Assembly: GCA_031549865.1 (NCBI GenBank)
Contig: JAVBPE010000002.1
Span: forward strand, 124,001-188,000
Length of the DNA stretch: 64,000 nucleotides
Direction of reading: 5' to 3'
DNA from: JAVBPE01 sp031549865
Lineage (GTDB): Bacteria; Bacillota_I; Bacilli_A; Acholeplasmatales; Anaeroplasmataceae
The translations under genes and the position numbers were made by a program. Positions 44,906 through 54,099 of this stretch are shown here, piece by piece (within the stretch, counting starts at the first letter, position 1; each line of letters begins with the position of its first letter). The notes below the pieces were generated by a model, which was not told where the DNA came from, ran no database searches, and was given only the letters and a program-made list of their open reading frames with translations.

Positions 44906-46124
44906 ATACTTTGAAAGTTTAAATGATTTTTTAATAACATTATTTATATTATTATGTTTTGCTTTTCCAAAAGCTGGTGCTGTTGTTGGGGATACAACTA
45001 TTACAGTGCAAGAAATAGTTTTTCTATTATTATTGATTATAAATTTTAAAAAAATAAAAGAATTGATTTATAAAGATAAAAAAGTTTTTGGATTTGTTAT
45101 TGTATTAATATTCTTTTCGATTATAATTTTTTTATTAAATATTCCTAATTTTTCCCTATTTTGGATATTATCAACTGTTGTTTTTGTTGTTTCACCTTTA
45201 GGGTATTATCTATGTGATAATATAAATATTAACAAAATAAATAAAATTTTATGTTTTTCAATTTTAATTACTTGCTTATTTGCGATAATCCAATATATTT
45301 TTGGAATAGAAGAAACGAAAATACCAGGTCTTACTATTGCTTTTGGTGATTCATATTCTTCAAAACCAATAGGCTGGACTAGTGAAGGTACAGCAATAAA
45401 AATACCATCAACATACCAAAATGGAAATGGTTTTGGATTGTTTTTATCATTAACAATTCCTTATTTAATAGCCAATAGATTTAAACAAAGAAAATGGCAA
45501 ATTTTAAAATATATAGCCGTTGTACTCGGTTTTTTTGGATTATTTTTAGCGGGTTCAAGAACAGCTGTAATAAGTTTCTTATTAGCATCTATTGTAATTG
45601 CAATATTTAATCTTCATAAAATTCAAAATTTTAAAATAAGAAAAAATTTTTTAGTATTATTTTATATTTTAATAATAGCAGCTATAATTGCTATAACTAT
45701 AAATTGGGATTATATTTATTCAAGATTTATTTTATCACTTTTGAATGATACTTCTGGTAATGGAAGATTGCCTCAATATGAAAGATTAAAAGATACTTTT
45801 TTTGATGAATCTGTTTTAAGAAATATATTCTTTGGCATATCTTGGGATAGAGCTGTATATACAGAAGGATTTTTATGCATCTTATCTCATCATGGATTAT
45901 TCGTGATGTTAATATATGTATTCTTTTTATTCTCATATCTTTTTGATCGTAATATTAGTTTCATAATAAAAATTGGATTATTAGCGACATTGATTTCATT
46001 TTCAGTAGACTCTTCATTTCATTATATGCCAGGAGTTATAAACTATTTTATAATTGTTTATTGTGCTAAAAAAGTGTCTCTTGATCAACATAAAGAAGGA
46101 GTTGCATTAGAGTATGCCCAATAA
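44883..46124 (+). CDS. O-antigen/capsule polymerase-like membrane protein (Wzy)
   Basis: About 410 residues with roughly eleven hydrophobic segments and a large loop in the second half ('TSGNGRLPQYERLKDTFFDE'), the layout of Wzy polymerases and O-antigen ligases. The loop motif 'AGSRTAVISFLLA' is typical. It joins exported repeat units outside the membrane. Start choice is uncertain: GTG 44883, or ATG 44892/44895 (MMRFKYFE). It overlaps the genes on both sides. Confidence 0.82.
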   Translation: MVLMMRFKYFESLNDFLITLFILLCFAFPKAGAVVGDTTITVQEIVFLLLLIINFKKIKELIYKDKKVFGFVIVLIFFSIIIFLLNIPNFSLFWILSTVVFVVSPLGYYLCDNININKINKILCFSILITCLFAIIQYIFGIEETKIPGLTIAFGDSYSSKPIGWTSEGTAIKIPSTYQNGNGFGLFLSLTIPYLIANRFKQRKWQILKYIAVVLGFFGLFLAGSRTAVISFLLASIVIAIFNLHKIQNFKIRKNFLVLFYILIIAAIIAITINWDYIYSRFILSLLNDTSGNGRLPQYERLKDTFFDESVLRNIFFGISWDRAVYTEGFLCILSHHGLFVMLIYVFFLFSYLFDRNISFIIKIGLLATLISFSVDSSFHYMPGVINYFIIVYCAKKVSLDQHKEGVALEYAQ

Positions 46125-47334
46125 TTTAAATATAGCCATTATAACAACAGGATATTTGCCGATTCCACCTTCTAAAGGTGGTGCTGTTGAAGCACTTTGC
46201 TTTAATTTTATTAATAAAAATGAAATATATAAAAAAACTAATTTATATTGTTTCTCTATCCATGATAAAGAAGCTTTTTTAAAATCAAAAGAATATAAAT
46301 TTTGTAAATTTATCTTTATTAAATCATCATTTATGAGTAAAATTTTTGATAAACTAATCTATTTTTTTGCAAAATATATTTTTAGAAAAAAAAAGGTTAG
46401 TTCATATCGTCATATATTATCTAGGTTATCATATTTAAGAAAAGTGAGTAAATATATAAAAAGAAATAATTTTGATAAACTTATTTTAGAAAATCATTTT
46501 ACGGAATATTTATGTTTAAAATGGAACAAAAATTATCTTAAGTATAAAGATAATTATTACTATCATTGTCATAATGTCCCATCAGGTGCCTATGGTTGTG
46601 AGGATATAATTAAAAATACTAAAAAATTTATTTGTGTAAGCGATTATATAAAAAGAGAAATAAGTGAATATTTTAAAATAGCTGACGATGATAAATTTTT
46701 TATTTTAAAAAATGCTGTTGATGAAAAAAAATTCTTAAAATTAGATAAAAGTGAAGAGATTTTAAATAAATATAGTTTAAGTAAAAATGATAAAATAGTA
46801 ATGTTTACAGGAAGATTAAGTGAAGAAAAAGGTATAATCGAATTATTAAAAGCAACTCAAATCGCAAAAAATGATTTTAAACTTATAATAATTGGATCAA
46901 CTTTTTATGGTGTTAAAGTAAAAAGTCAATTTGAAAATTTATTGAATAAAGAAATAGCTTTATTAAGTGATAAAGTTATCTTTACGGGATATATTCCTTA
47001 TGATGAGATATCTAAATATTATTCTATAGCTGATATTATGGTATTACCAGCTATATGGGATGATCCAGCTCCGTTAACTATTATTGAAAGTTTGAAATGC
47101 GGTATACCTTTAATAACAACTAATTCTGGTGGAATTCCACAGTATGCATCTACTTCAGCAATTATATTAAATAGAGATATGGATTTAATTAAAAATATTG
47201 CATCTAAAATTGATTATTTATTAGATAATCCTAAAATTTGTGAAGATATGTCTAGTAAAGCAATATCTATAACTAAAGATTTAAATTTAAATAATTATTA
47301 TTTTGATCTGATTAATTGTCTAATTGAAGATTAA
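46114..47334 (+). CDS. glycosyltransferase, GT4 family
   Basis: 406-residue GT-B enzyme. The N-terminal 'ITTGYLPIPPSKGGAVEALC' is a classic GT4 start, with 'VMFTGRLSEEKGIIELLKA' and the E-x7-E region in 'PAIWDDPAPLTIIESLKCG'. It acts in the cytoplasm on the lipid-linked precursor; donor and linkage are unknown. Its start overlaps the polymerase gene by 11 bases. Confidence 0.9.
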   Translation: MPNNLNIAIITTGYLPIPPSKGGAVEALCFNFINKNEIYKKTNLYCFSIHDKEAFLKSKEYKFCKFIFIKSSFMSKIFDKLIYFFAKYIFRKKKVSSYRHILSRLSYLRKVSKYIKRNNFDKLILENHFTEYLCLKWNKNYLKYKDNYYYHCHNVPSGAYGCEDIIKNTKKFICVSDYIKREISEYFKIADDDKFFILKNAVDEKKFLKLDKSEEILNKYSLSKNDKIVMFTGRLSEEKGIIELLKATQIAKNDFKLIIIGSTFYGVKVKSQFENLLNKEIALLSDKVIFTGYIPYDEISKYYSIADIMVLPAIWDDPAPLTIIESLKCGIPLITTNSGGIPQYASTSAIILNRDMDLIKNIASKIDYLLDNPKICEDMSSKAISITKDLNLNNYYFDLINCLIED

Positions 47335-47357
47335 TTTTAAGATAACTGGAAGGTAAA

Positions 47358-48320
47358 ATGAAAAATAAAAAAATAAGTGTTATTGTCCCAATATATAATA
47401 TGGAATTATATCTTGAGCAATCTTTAAATAGTATAATCAAAAATGATTATCTTGATTTAGAAATCATTCTTATTAATGATGGTTCAACAGATAGTAGTTA
47501 TGAGATATGTTTAAAATATAAAGAGATTGATAATAGAATTCAAATAATTAATAAAAAAAATGGTGGTGTATCATCAGCAAGAAATGCTGGGTTAGATATA
47601 GCAACAGGGGAATATATAAGTTTTATTGATCCAGATGATTTTATTGAAAATAATTTTTTTTCATTTCATATGAAAAATATGCAAGAAAATAATGCTGATA
47701 TTAGCATTTGTGGAAGATATATCTATTATGATGATAAAAAGAGTTCACGTTTTCCCACAAATGCTATGTTTTTAAGTTTAAGTAGTGAAGAAGCAATAAA
47801 TTGCATGAATTTAAGATGTTTCGGTTATTTTGATTCAGCTCCATGGGACAAGATATATCAAAGAGAATTATTTAATGAAATAAGATTTCCTTTAAATAAA
47901 TTAAGTGAAGACTGGTTTATTATGCATGAATTATTTGAACTGGCTAATAAAATTGTCTTTAATTCAACTCCACTATATTATTATAGGCAAAGGCAAGGAA
48001 GCTTGACTCGTAATAGAAAAGTGAATTTTGATGCTATAGAAGCAAGTGATAATGTGTTAATGTTTGTTAAAGAAAAATATCCTCATTCTATAGATCAAGC
48101 TTTAATATCATGTTTATATGCGCTATTAGGAGTGTACAATCACATTTTTTTAAGAAAAGAATATAAAAAAGAAACAAAAGAAATAATAATTAAATTTAAA
48201 AAATATTATAAACAAATAAGAAATAAAAAATATATGTTTGGTATTAGAAAACATCAAATAAAATTATTTATTTATTTTAGATTTTTATATAATTTGTATA
48301 TTAAAATATTTGTGCTATAA
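47358..48320 (+). CDS. glycosyltransferase, GT2 family
   Basis: 320-residue inverting GT-A enzyme with 'SVIVPIYNMELYLEQSLNS', 'ILINDGSTDSSYEI', 'GVSSARNAGLDIATGEYISF' and the metal-binding 'DPDD'. It resembles EpsJ-type transferases of capsule loci. There is no membrane segment, but the C terminus is very basic, possibly for membrane contact. It is followed by a probable internal promoter. Confidence 0.92.
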   Translation: MKNKKISVIVPIYNMELYLEQSLNSIIKNDYLDLEIILINDGSTDSSYEICLKYKEIDNRIQIINKKNGGVSSARNAGLDIATGEYISFIDPDDFIENNFFSFHMKNMQENNADISICGRYIYYDDKKSSRFPTNAMFLSLSSEEAINCMNLRCFGYFDSAPWDKIYQRELFNEIRFPLNKLSEDWFIMHELFELANKIVFNSTPLYYYRQRQGSLTRNRKVNFDAIEASDNVLMFVKEKYPHSIDQALISCLYALLGVYNHIFLRKEYKKETKEIIIKFKKYYKQIRNKKYMFGIRKHQIKLFIYFRFLYNLYIKIFVL

Positions 48321-48321
48321 T
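48294..48321 (+). promoter_or_regulatory. possible internal promoter within the polysaccharide operon
   Basis: TTGTAT (48294-48299), 16-base spacer, TGC-TATAAT (extended -10, 48313-48321), overlapping the GT2 stop and followed after 30 bases by the acyltransferase start. Confidence 0.4.
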
Positions 48322-48351
48322 GACATCAAATTTTAAGGAAAGGATTAATAT

Positions 48352-49068
48352 ATGTTAATAAAAAAAATAATGCTTTTTTTGAAATACGGCTATAAAAGTA
48401 ATTCCAAAAGTTTTATTAAATATTTGCGTAAACGGGATATAACTATTGGGAATAATACGAAATTTCATTCTCCTTGGACTATATCAGTAGATATGCAAAG
48501 ACCCTGGATGATTGAATTTGGTTCTAATGTTGTAATAGGTTCACATACAAGTTTTTTACAACACGGATATGATTGGGCAGTTTTACAAAAAAAATATGGG
48601 GTTGTCTTAGGATCTGCCGGTCAAATCAAAATCGGAAATAATGTTTTTATTGGGACACATTCTACATTTTTAAAGGGTGTTACAATAGGTGATGATATAA
48701 TAATTGGGGCAAATAGTTTAGTAAATAAAAATTGCCTAATGAGTGGAGTATATGCTGGGAATCCCGTTAAATATATTTGTTCATTAGACGAATATTTGAA
48801 AAAAAGAATGGATTTACAGTTAACAGAGGCAGTAGATGTTGCCAAGAATTATTATATAAAATATAAGGTTATCCCACCTATCGAAATTTTTAGAGAGTTT
48901 TTTTGGCTTTTTGAAAACGATTTTGGAAATATAAATGTTGAATTTAAAAAAGTTTTTAATTTAGGAAATAATTTTGAAATGACATTTTCAAAATTTAAGC
49001 AAAATCAACCTCAATTTAAAAATTACAATGAATTTATTGAATATGCTTTAAAGGAAGAATTATTGTGA
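48352..49068 (+). CDS. hexapeptide-repeat acyltransferase
   Basis: 238-residue left-handed beta-helix acyltransferase: 'RDITIGNNTKFHSPWTIS', 'FGSNVVIGSHTSFLQHGYDW' (His of the active site), 'IGNNVFIGTHSTFLKGVTIG', then 'VYAGNPVKYICS', followed by a helical C-terminal extension of about 90 residues longer than maltose/galactoside acetyltransferases. It probably acetylates a polysaccharide sugar. It overlaps the flippase gene by four bases. Confidence 0.87.
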   Translation: MLIKKIMLFLKYGYKSNSKSFIKYLRKRDITIGNNTKFHSPWTISVDMQRPWMIEFGSNVVIGSHTSFLQHGYDWAVLQKKYGVVLGSAGQIKIGNNVFIGTHSTFLKGVTIGDDIIIGANSLVNKNCLMSGVYAGNPVKYICSLDEYLKKRMDLQLTEAVDVAKNYYIKYKVIPPIEIFREFFWLFENDFGNINVEFKKVFNLGNNFEMTFSKFKQNQPQFKNYNEFIEYALKEELL

Positions 49069-50576
49069 ACGAAACTGATATTATAGAAAATGCCCCTAAA
49101 AAAGAAAAAAATAAATTAAAATCAAATTTAGCCTATCAGATAATCTATCAAGTATTCTCCATTTTAGTTCCTTTAATTACTACGCCATATATTTCGCGTA
49201 TTTTAGGACCAACTAACATTGGAATTTATTCATTTAATTTTTCAATAAATAAATATTTTTGTTTATTTGTTGCTTTAGGTATTAGTACATATGGTGCTAG
49301 ATTAGTTGCACTTAAATCCGATAAACAAGATGATTTAAATAAATCAGTTTCTAGTTTATTAATATTACATTTTATTATAGGAATTATTGTATTAATAATA
49401 TATTATTTGTATTGTTTTTTGTTTGTTAAGACAGATACTAGTATTGCTTATATTATTGGACTTATTTCAATTGCAACTTTGTTTGATATTAGTTGGATTT
49501 ATTTTGGATTAGAAAAATTTAAGACAACTATAATAAGAAACTTTATTATTAAAGTAATAAATGTATTATTGATTTTTTTATTAGTACAAAAAGAAACAGA
49601 TTTAGTCATGTATACTTTTATAATGAGTTTTGGAGTTTTACTTGGACAAGGTGTGTTATGGATTAATTTAAAAAAACATATCACTTTTGTAAAGCCACAA
49701 AAAAAGGAAATTCTAATACATATAAAACCTTTATTAGTTCTTTTTATTCCTGTAATAGCTGTTAATTTATATAAGTATATAGATAAAATAATGTTAGGTG
49801 TTTATTTAGATAAAGCAAGCGTAGGTTTTTATGAACAAAGTGAAAAAGTAACAGACATTCCTCTTACAATAATTACCGCATTTGGAGCTGTCATGTTGCC
49901 AAGGACAACTTATTTATTTAAGAATAATCAAAAAGAACTTGCTCAAAAATATTTTAGAAAAACAATTTTAATAGTAGCAATTTTAGTTTTTGCCATAGCA
50001 TTTGGCATAACTGCAGTTGCTCCATTGTTTGTCCCGTTATTTTTTGGTAATGGATATGAAGTATGTATCGATATTTTGCCTATTCTATCTATATCAATTA
50101 TTTTTGCTGGATTTTCCAATGTAATAAGAACACAGGTTTTGATTCCTAAGGGAAAAGATTTTCAATATTGTATGTTCTTAATTGTTGGAGCCTTATTTAA
50201 TTTTATTGGTAATTTAATTTTAATTCCTCTAATTGGTTTATATGGGGCAGTTTACTCAACATTATTAGTGGAATTCTTAATATTTATTCAATATGCAATA
50301 AGTTCTAATAAAGATTCTAAATCTGTTAAATGTTTATTAAGAGTAATTCCATTTCTTATTTTTGCAGCATTGATGTATCTTTTAATTAAACTCATTAGTC
50401 CATTCTTTGAATCAGAATGGTTTGATTTATTTGTTTTAATTATGATTGGTGGAAGCTTTTATTTATTTTTATCAGGCGTTTATTTATTGATATTTGAACG
50501 AGATTTTGTAAAAAACTTACCAATAATAAATAAATTTAATAAAAAATTAAAGAAAAATTCTAAATTAACAGAATAA
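49065..50576 (+). CDS. polysaccharide repeat-unit flippase (Wzx, MOP superfamily)
   Basis: 503-residue membrane protein with about 14 hydrophobic segments, the normal count for Wzx. N-terminal 'YQIIYQVFSILVPLITTPYI' and 'SRILGPTNIGIYSF' match the family start. It moves the lipid-linked repeat unit to the outer face of the membrane, where the polymerase at 44883 joins units. The start is GTG in a GTGA overlap with the acyltransferase stop. Confidence 0.93.
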   Translation: MNETDIIENAPKKEKNKLKSNLAYQIIYQVFSILVPLITTPYISRILGPTNIGIYSFNFSINKYFCLFVALGISTYGARLVALKSDKQDDLNKSVSSLLILHFIIGIIVLIIYYLYCFLFVKTDTSIAYIIGLISIATLFDISWIYFGLEKFKTTIIRNFIIKVINVLLIFLLVQKETDLVMYTFIMSFGVLLGQGVLWINLKKHITFVKPQKKEILIHIKPLLVLFIPVIAVNLYKYIDKIMLGVYLDKASVGFYEQSEKVTDIPLTIITAFGAVMLPRTTYLFKNNQKELAQKYFRKTILIVAILVFAIAFGITAVAPLFVPLFFGNGYEVCIDILPILSISIIFAGFSNVIRTQVLIPKGKDFQYCMFLIVGALFNFIGNLILIPLIGLYGAVYSTLLVEFLIFIQYAISSNKDSKSVKCLLRVIPFLIFAALMYLLIKLISPFFESEWFDLFVLIMIGGSFYLFLSGVYLLIFERDFVKNLPIINKFNKKLKKNSKLTE

Positions 50577-50594
50577 ATATCGAGGTATATTAAA

Positions 50595-51431
50595 ATGGAT
50601 TATAAAGAAAAAATTATTGAAACTGAATTGAAAATTTTAGATATATTTGTCTCTTTTTGCAAAAAAAATGATTTAACATATTTTTTATATGGTGGAACCT
50701 TATTAGGCGCGGCAAGACACAAAGGTATGATTCCATGGGATGATGATATAGATATATCAATGCCAAGAACGGATTTTAATAAATTATTAGAACTTTCACA
50801 TTTGTTCCCTGATAATGTTTATTTAGATTATTATACAACAAATAAATTATACTGGCTTCCTTTTGCTAAAATTCGATTAAAAAATACTATTTATTTAGAA
50901 TCATTTTTGAAAGACTCAAAAATGAATTCTGAATTTTGGATAGATATATTCCCTTTAGATTATTGTAATGATGATCTCAATATTGCTAAAATAAAAAAAG
51001 AAAAAATTTGGAGATATTCAAATTTATTAGCTTTGAAAGCCCATGTACAAAGTCAAAAAAAAGAGAATTTAAAAAGAAGTTTTTTAAAAATGTTAATTAT
51101 TTTTATACCAAGAAAGTTAATAATTTCATTAAGAAATAAATATTTTAAGAATAATGATTCAACTAATTATTATATGAATTATGGAAGTAAATATAAAGTT
51201 GAAAAGCAGTTGCACTTAATTGATGAGTACTATCCTGCATCAACAATAATATTTGAAGGTAAAAAATATAATTGCCCTAAGAATATTGATTATGTTTTAA
51301 AAAAAATATATGGGAATGATTATATGGAATTACCACCTTTAGAGAAAAGAGTTAACCATAATCCTAGTTATATTAAATTTGAAGATGGAGAAGTTGTAGA
51401 TTTTTATAAAGATACAAGTAAAATGATATGA
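50595..51431 (+). CDS. LicD family phosphotransferase
   Basis: 278-residue LicD-family enzyme with the diagnostic 'FLYGGTLLGAARHKGMIPWD' followed by 'DDIDISMPR', whose Asp residues bind metal. LicD proteins transfer phosphocholine or other phospho-groups from CDP-activated donors onto surface glycans. The next gene encodes a CTP-type nucleotidyltransferase in an ATGA overlap, so the pair probably makes and transfers a CDP-linked substituent. The group cannot be identified from sequence. Confidence 0.9.
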   Translation: MDYKEKIIETELKILDIFVSFCKKNDLTYFLYGGTLLGAARHKGMIPWDDDIDISMPRTDFNKLLELSHLFPDNVYLDYYTTNKLYWLPFAKIRLKNTIYLESFLKDSKMNSEFWIDIFPLDYCNDDLNIAKIKKEKIWRYSNLLALKAHVQSQKKENLKRSFLKMLIIFIPRKLIISLRNKYFKNNDSTNYYMNYGSKYKVEKQLHLIDEYYPASTIIFEGKKYNCPKNIDYVLKKIYGNDYMELPPLEKRVNHNPSYIKFEDGEVVDFYKDTSKMI

Positions 51432-51841
51432 AAAAAAGAATAGGTTATACAACAGGTGTTTTTGATATGTTTCATATTGGACATTTGAATATTTTAAAAA
51501 AAGCAAAGGAACAATGCGATTATTTAATTGTAGGAGTTTCGACAGATGAATGTGTTATAAATTATAAAAATAAGTCACCAATTATACCATTTGAACAAAG
51601 GTTTGCTATAGTTGAAGCAATTAAATATGTTGATAAGGTAGTTGCCCAAGAATCAATGGACAAAATGCTTGCTTGGGAACAATATCATTTCAATGTTATT
51701 TTTCATGGTAATGATTGGAAAGATAGTTCTATGTATATTGATTTAGAAAAAAGATTAAAAACTGTAGGGGTTGATTTTGTTTATTTTGACTATACAGCAG
51801 GCATATCATCGACTCTTTTAAGGGAAAAAAATAATAAATAG
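51428..51841 (+). CDS. TagD-like cytidylyltransferase (glycerol-3-phosphate type)
   Basis: 137-residue nucleotidyltransferase with 'GVFDMFHIGHLNILKKAK' (HxGH), 'KSPIIPFEQR' (the R-x-x-x-E part), 'FHGNDWKDS' and the C-terminal 'GISSTLLRE' (ISST motif). It most resembles glycerol-3-phosphate cytidylyltransferases (TagD/TarD), though CTP:phosphocholine and related enzymes share the fold. It overlaps licD by four bases. The frame stays open for 37 more codons after its TAG stop (see the next entry). A TGTCGAA-type heptamer inside the gene is likely chance. Confidence 0.85.
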   Translation: MKKRIGYTTGVFDMFHIGHLNILKKAKEQCDYLIVGVSTDECVINYKNKSPIIPFEQRFAIVEAIKYVDKVVAQESMDKMLAWEQYHFNVIFHGNDWKDSSMYIDLEKRLKTVGVDFVYFDYTAGISSTLLREKNNK

Positions 51842-51955
51842 AAATATATAAGATGCACTGTATGGGATATATTAATAACTAAGAGATTTATAAAATTGCT
51901 AAATCAAAAACGAATTGATAAAAAGAATCAATTTTTAAATTTATTTGAAAAATAA
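51842..51955 (+). other. in-frame open stretch after the TagD-like stop codon
   Basis: After TAG at 51839-51841 the same frame continues for 37 sense codons to TAA at 51953-51955. The translation (start KYIRCTVWDILITKRF, end KKNQFLNLFEK) has ordinary codon use for this window. It could be the decayed tail of a longer protein or gene remnant, or chance. Nothing else is seen in this gap except the ribosome site (GAGAGG) of the next gene. Confidence 0.4.
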
Positions 51956-51983
51956 TGTATGATTTTTGACATGAGAGGTATGT

Positions 51984-53012
51984 ATGATAATAGAAGTACA
52001 AAAATGTACGGGATGTGCGTTATGTGTAAGTATTTGTCCTAAGAAATGCATAGAGTTTGTTGAACAAAATGAGCATTTCTTTTTTCCAAAAATAGATGAA
52101 GAGAAGTGTATTAATTGTAATAAATGTACGGAAAAATGCCCTGTTTTAAATCAACCTCACTTAAATAATCGTAATACCAAAGTTTACTCTGCTTTTTCTA
52201 AAGATGATAATGTTTTAAAAAAAGGTTCTTCAGGTAGTATATTTTATCAGTTAGGTCATGAAATTATAAAAGAGGGTGGTGTTGTATATGGCGCTGCCTT
52301 TAATGAAAAAAATGAATTATTTCATATTGGTGTAGAAAATATTTTGGATTTGAATAAATTATGTAAATCTAAATATTTACAATCAAATTGCAATGGAATT
52401 TATGAAAAAGTAAAAAAAGATTTAAATAATAATAAAAAAGTATTGTTTTGCGGGACACCATGCCAAATAGCAGGCGTAAAAAATTATTTAGATGAAGATT
52501 ATCCAAACTTAATATTAGTAGACTTTATATGCCATGGAGTTCCTAATCAATGGATATTTAATCAAACATTAAATCAGTTAAAAATAAAATATAAAAAAGA
52601 AGTTAAGACGTATACATTTAGATATAAAAGTGATAAAAATATATCAAACCATTATTGCAAATATGAATTTGAGAAAAACGATAAAACTAATATAATTATT
52701 AAAGATTATAGAAAAGATTTATATTATTCAATTTTTAAAAAATATATTGCATTTAGAGAATCGTGCTACACTTGCGGATTCGCAACTAAAAACAGAATAT
52801 CTGATATAACTCTTGGTGATTTTTGGGGGATTGAAAAATATGATAAGACAATAAAAGTTAATAAAGGTGTATCAATGATTTCAATTCATACTATTAAAGG
52901 AAACATCTACTTTGATTTAATAAAAGATAATAATATAGTAAAAGAATATAATGAAAAAATTGCTATTGATAATAATCATTCTTATGATAAAGGAACTAAA
53001 AGGCCTGAATAG
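51984..53012 (+). CDS. ferredoxin-type / F420-hydrogenase beta-subunit-like protein, cut by an in-frame TAG
   Basis: 342 residues up to a TAG. Two 4Fe-4S motifs stand at the N terminus (Cys 8, 11, 14, 18 and Cys 42, 45, 48, 52), then the FrhB N- and C-terminal domains ('FCGTPCQIAGVKNYL', 'DFICHGVPNQWIF', 'DITLGDFWGIEKYD'). Proteins of this type in capsule loci are proposed to reduce or modify sugars; the exact reaction is unproven. The family normally continues past 'KRPE' with a short helical tail, which is found in frame after the TAG. So the gene appears truncated by a nonsense change, losing only the last 41 or so residues; residual activity is possible. Confidence 0.85.
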   Translation: MIIEVQKCTGCALCVSICPKKCIEFVEQNEHFFFPKIDEEKCINCNKCTEKCPVLNQPHLNNRNTKVYSAFSKDDNVLKKGSSGSIFYQLGHEIIKEGGVVYGAAFNEKNELFHIGVENILDLNKLCKSKYLQSNCNGIYEKVKKDLNNNKKVLFCGTPCQIAGVKNYLDEDYPNLILVDFICHGVPNQWIFNQTLNQLKIKYKKEVKTYTFRYKSDKNISNHYCKYEFEKNDKTNIIIKDYRKDLYYSIFKKYIAFRESCYTCGFATKNRISDITLGDFWGIEKYDKTIKVNKGVSMISIHTIKGNIYFDLIKDNNIVKEYNEKIAIDNNHSYDKGTKRPE

Positions 53013-53138
53013 CGGAACGATATTTATACTGATTTTGAAATTTGTAGTCCAAAAGAATTAATAAAAAAATATAGATATTCATATCCACACATCAAAATGA
53101 TAATGAAACGTGTTTTAAAAAAATTAAATATTTTATAA
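53013..53138 (+). pseudogene. severed C-terminal tail of the iron-sulfur protein
   Basis: In frame with the preceding gene directly after TAG (53010-53012): 41 sense codons (RNDIYTDFE... to ...VLKKLNIL), then TAA at 53136-53138. The tail looks like the usual end of the family; reading CAG (Gln) for TAG would restore one protein of 384 residues. Confidence 0.65.
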
Positions 53139-53162
53139 AATAAAGCTAAATCAAGAAATATT

Positions 53163-53202
53163 AAAGAATTTAAGTAATATTAATACTAAATTCTTTTTTT
53201 AC
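53163..53202 (+). terminator. terminator at the end of the polysaccharide operon
   Basis: AAAGAATTTAAGTA pairs imperfectly with ATACTAAATTCTTT, followed by a T-run. It lies 25 bases after the end of the severed tail. Confidence 0.7.
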
Positions 53203-53269
53203 TTTTGAAAATCAATAAAAGGTGATAAAATATAAGCATATTCTAAATAATAAATAGGAATAATTGATA

Positions 53270-53275
53270 TATAAT
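53270..53275 (+). promoter_or_regulatory. -10 element upstream of cdaA
   Basis: TATAAT with no convincing -35; the cdaA ribosome site AGGTGAT follows about 35 bases later. Confidence 0.4.
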
Positions 53276-53322
53276 AAAGCTAATTATGTTTATAACTTTA
53301 TTATGGGAAAATAGGTGATTAT

Positions 53323-54090
53323 ATGTTTGAACAAATTAAACAATTTTTTGATGATAATTTAATAGCTAGAATCGCAATAGACGGCTTCTTATTTGTTATT
53401 GTTGTTATTTTTATTTTAAGGTTTGTTTTAAGAAATAAAAAAGCTATTATTATATTAACTACAAATATAATTATTGTAGTTATGGCATTAATTGCTATTA
53501 AATTAGAATTAGATATTTCTAAACCAGTATATGAATATTTATTAATATTATTAGGTTTTGCGGATTTAATATTAGTGGGTCCTGAAATATCTAAAGCAAT
53601 AGATTCAAATTTTAAAGCTGAAAATAAAAGTGAAGTTGCTTCTTCATCAAATGATGCTACTAAATCGGCAATAATTGATGCAGTTATGTTTTTAGCAAGT
53701 AGAAAAATAGGTGCCTTAATTACAATTGAAAAACATCATTCATTAGATCAATATGCTGAAAAAGCAATACAATTAAATTCTGATGTTTCAAAAGAATTAT
53801 TGATTAATATCTTTTCTCCACTTACTCCGCTTCATGATGGAGCGGTTATTATAAGAGGAAATAAAATTCGTTGTGCTGGTGCTTATTATGTTTTAACTCA
53901 ACATGAAGATTTAGATAAAACAACAGGTTCAAGACATAGAGCTGGTATTGGAATAAGTGAAGTTACAGACTCGCTTACGATAATTGTCAGTGAAGAAACA
54001 GGTAATATTTCTATTGCGACTGAAGGATTTATGCTTAAAATTTCAGATAGACAAAAATTATTTGAATATTTAGAAATGTTTTTGAAGTAG
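53323..54090 (+). CDS. cdaA: diadenylate cyclase CdaA (c-di-AMP synthase)
   Basis: 255-residue membrane-bound diadenylate cyclase making c-di-AMP from two ATP. Three membrane helices (about 18-36, 40-60, 69-86) precede the DAC domain with the signature 'LHDGAVII' (Asp172-Gly173-Ala174) and 'GSRHRAGIG' (Arg204-His205-Arg206). c-di-AMP controls potassium and osmotic balance and is usually essential in Firmicutes. The usual partner gene cdaR (YbbR domains) and glmM do not follow; a 60-residue membrane protein takes their place. Ends in TAG. Confidence 0.96.
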   Translation: MFEQIKQFFDDNLIARIAIDGFLFVIVVIFILRFVLRNKKAIIILTTNIIIVVMALIAIKLELDISKPVYEYLLILLGFADLILVGPEISKAIDSNFKAENKSEVASSSNDATKSAIIDAVMFLASRKIGALITIEKHHSLDQYAEKAIQLNSDVSKELLINIFSPLTPLHDGAVIIRGNKIRCAGAYYVLTQHEDLDKTTGSRHRAGIGISEVTDSLTIIVSEETGNISIATEGFMLKISDRQKLFEYLEMFLK

Positions 54091-54099
54091 GAGGCTATT

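Noticed and set aside
51839..53012. Idea that TAG is recoded as an amino acid in this organism, because two genes continue in frame after TAG.
   Set aside because: TAG ends maf, hflX, cdaA, the 60-residue protein at 54100, yuiD and the AEC carrier, several with the next ribosome site directly after it. It is therefore a normal stop codon here.
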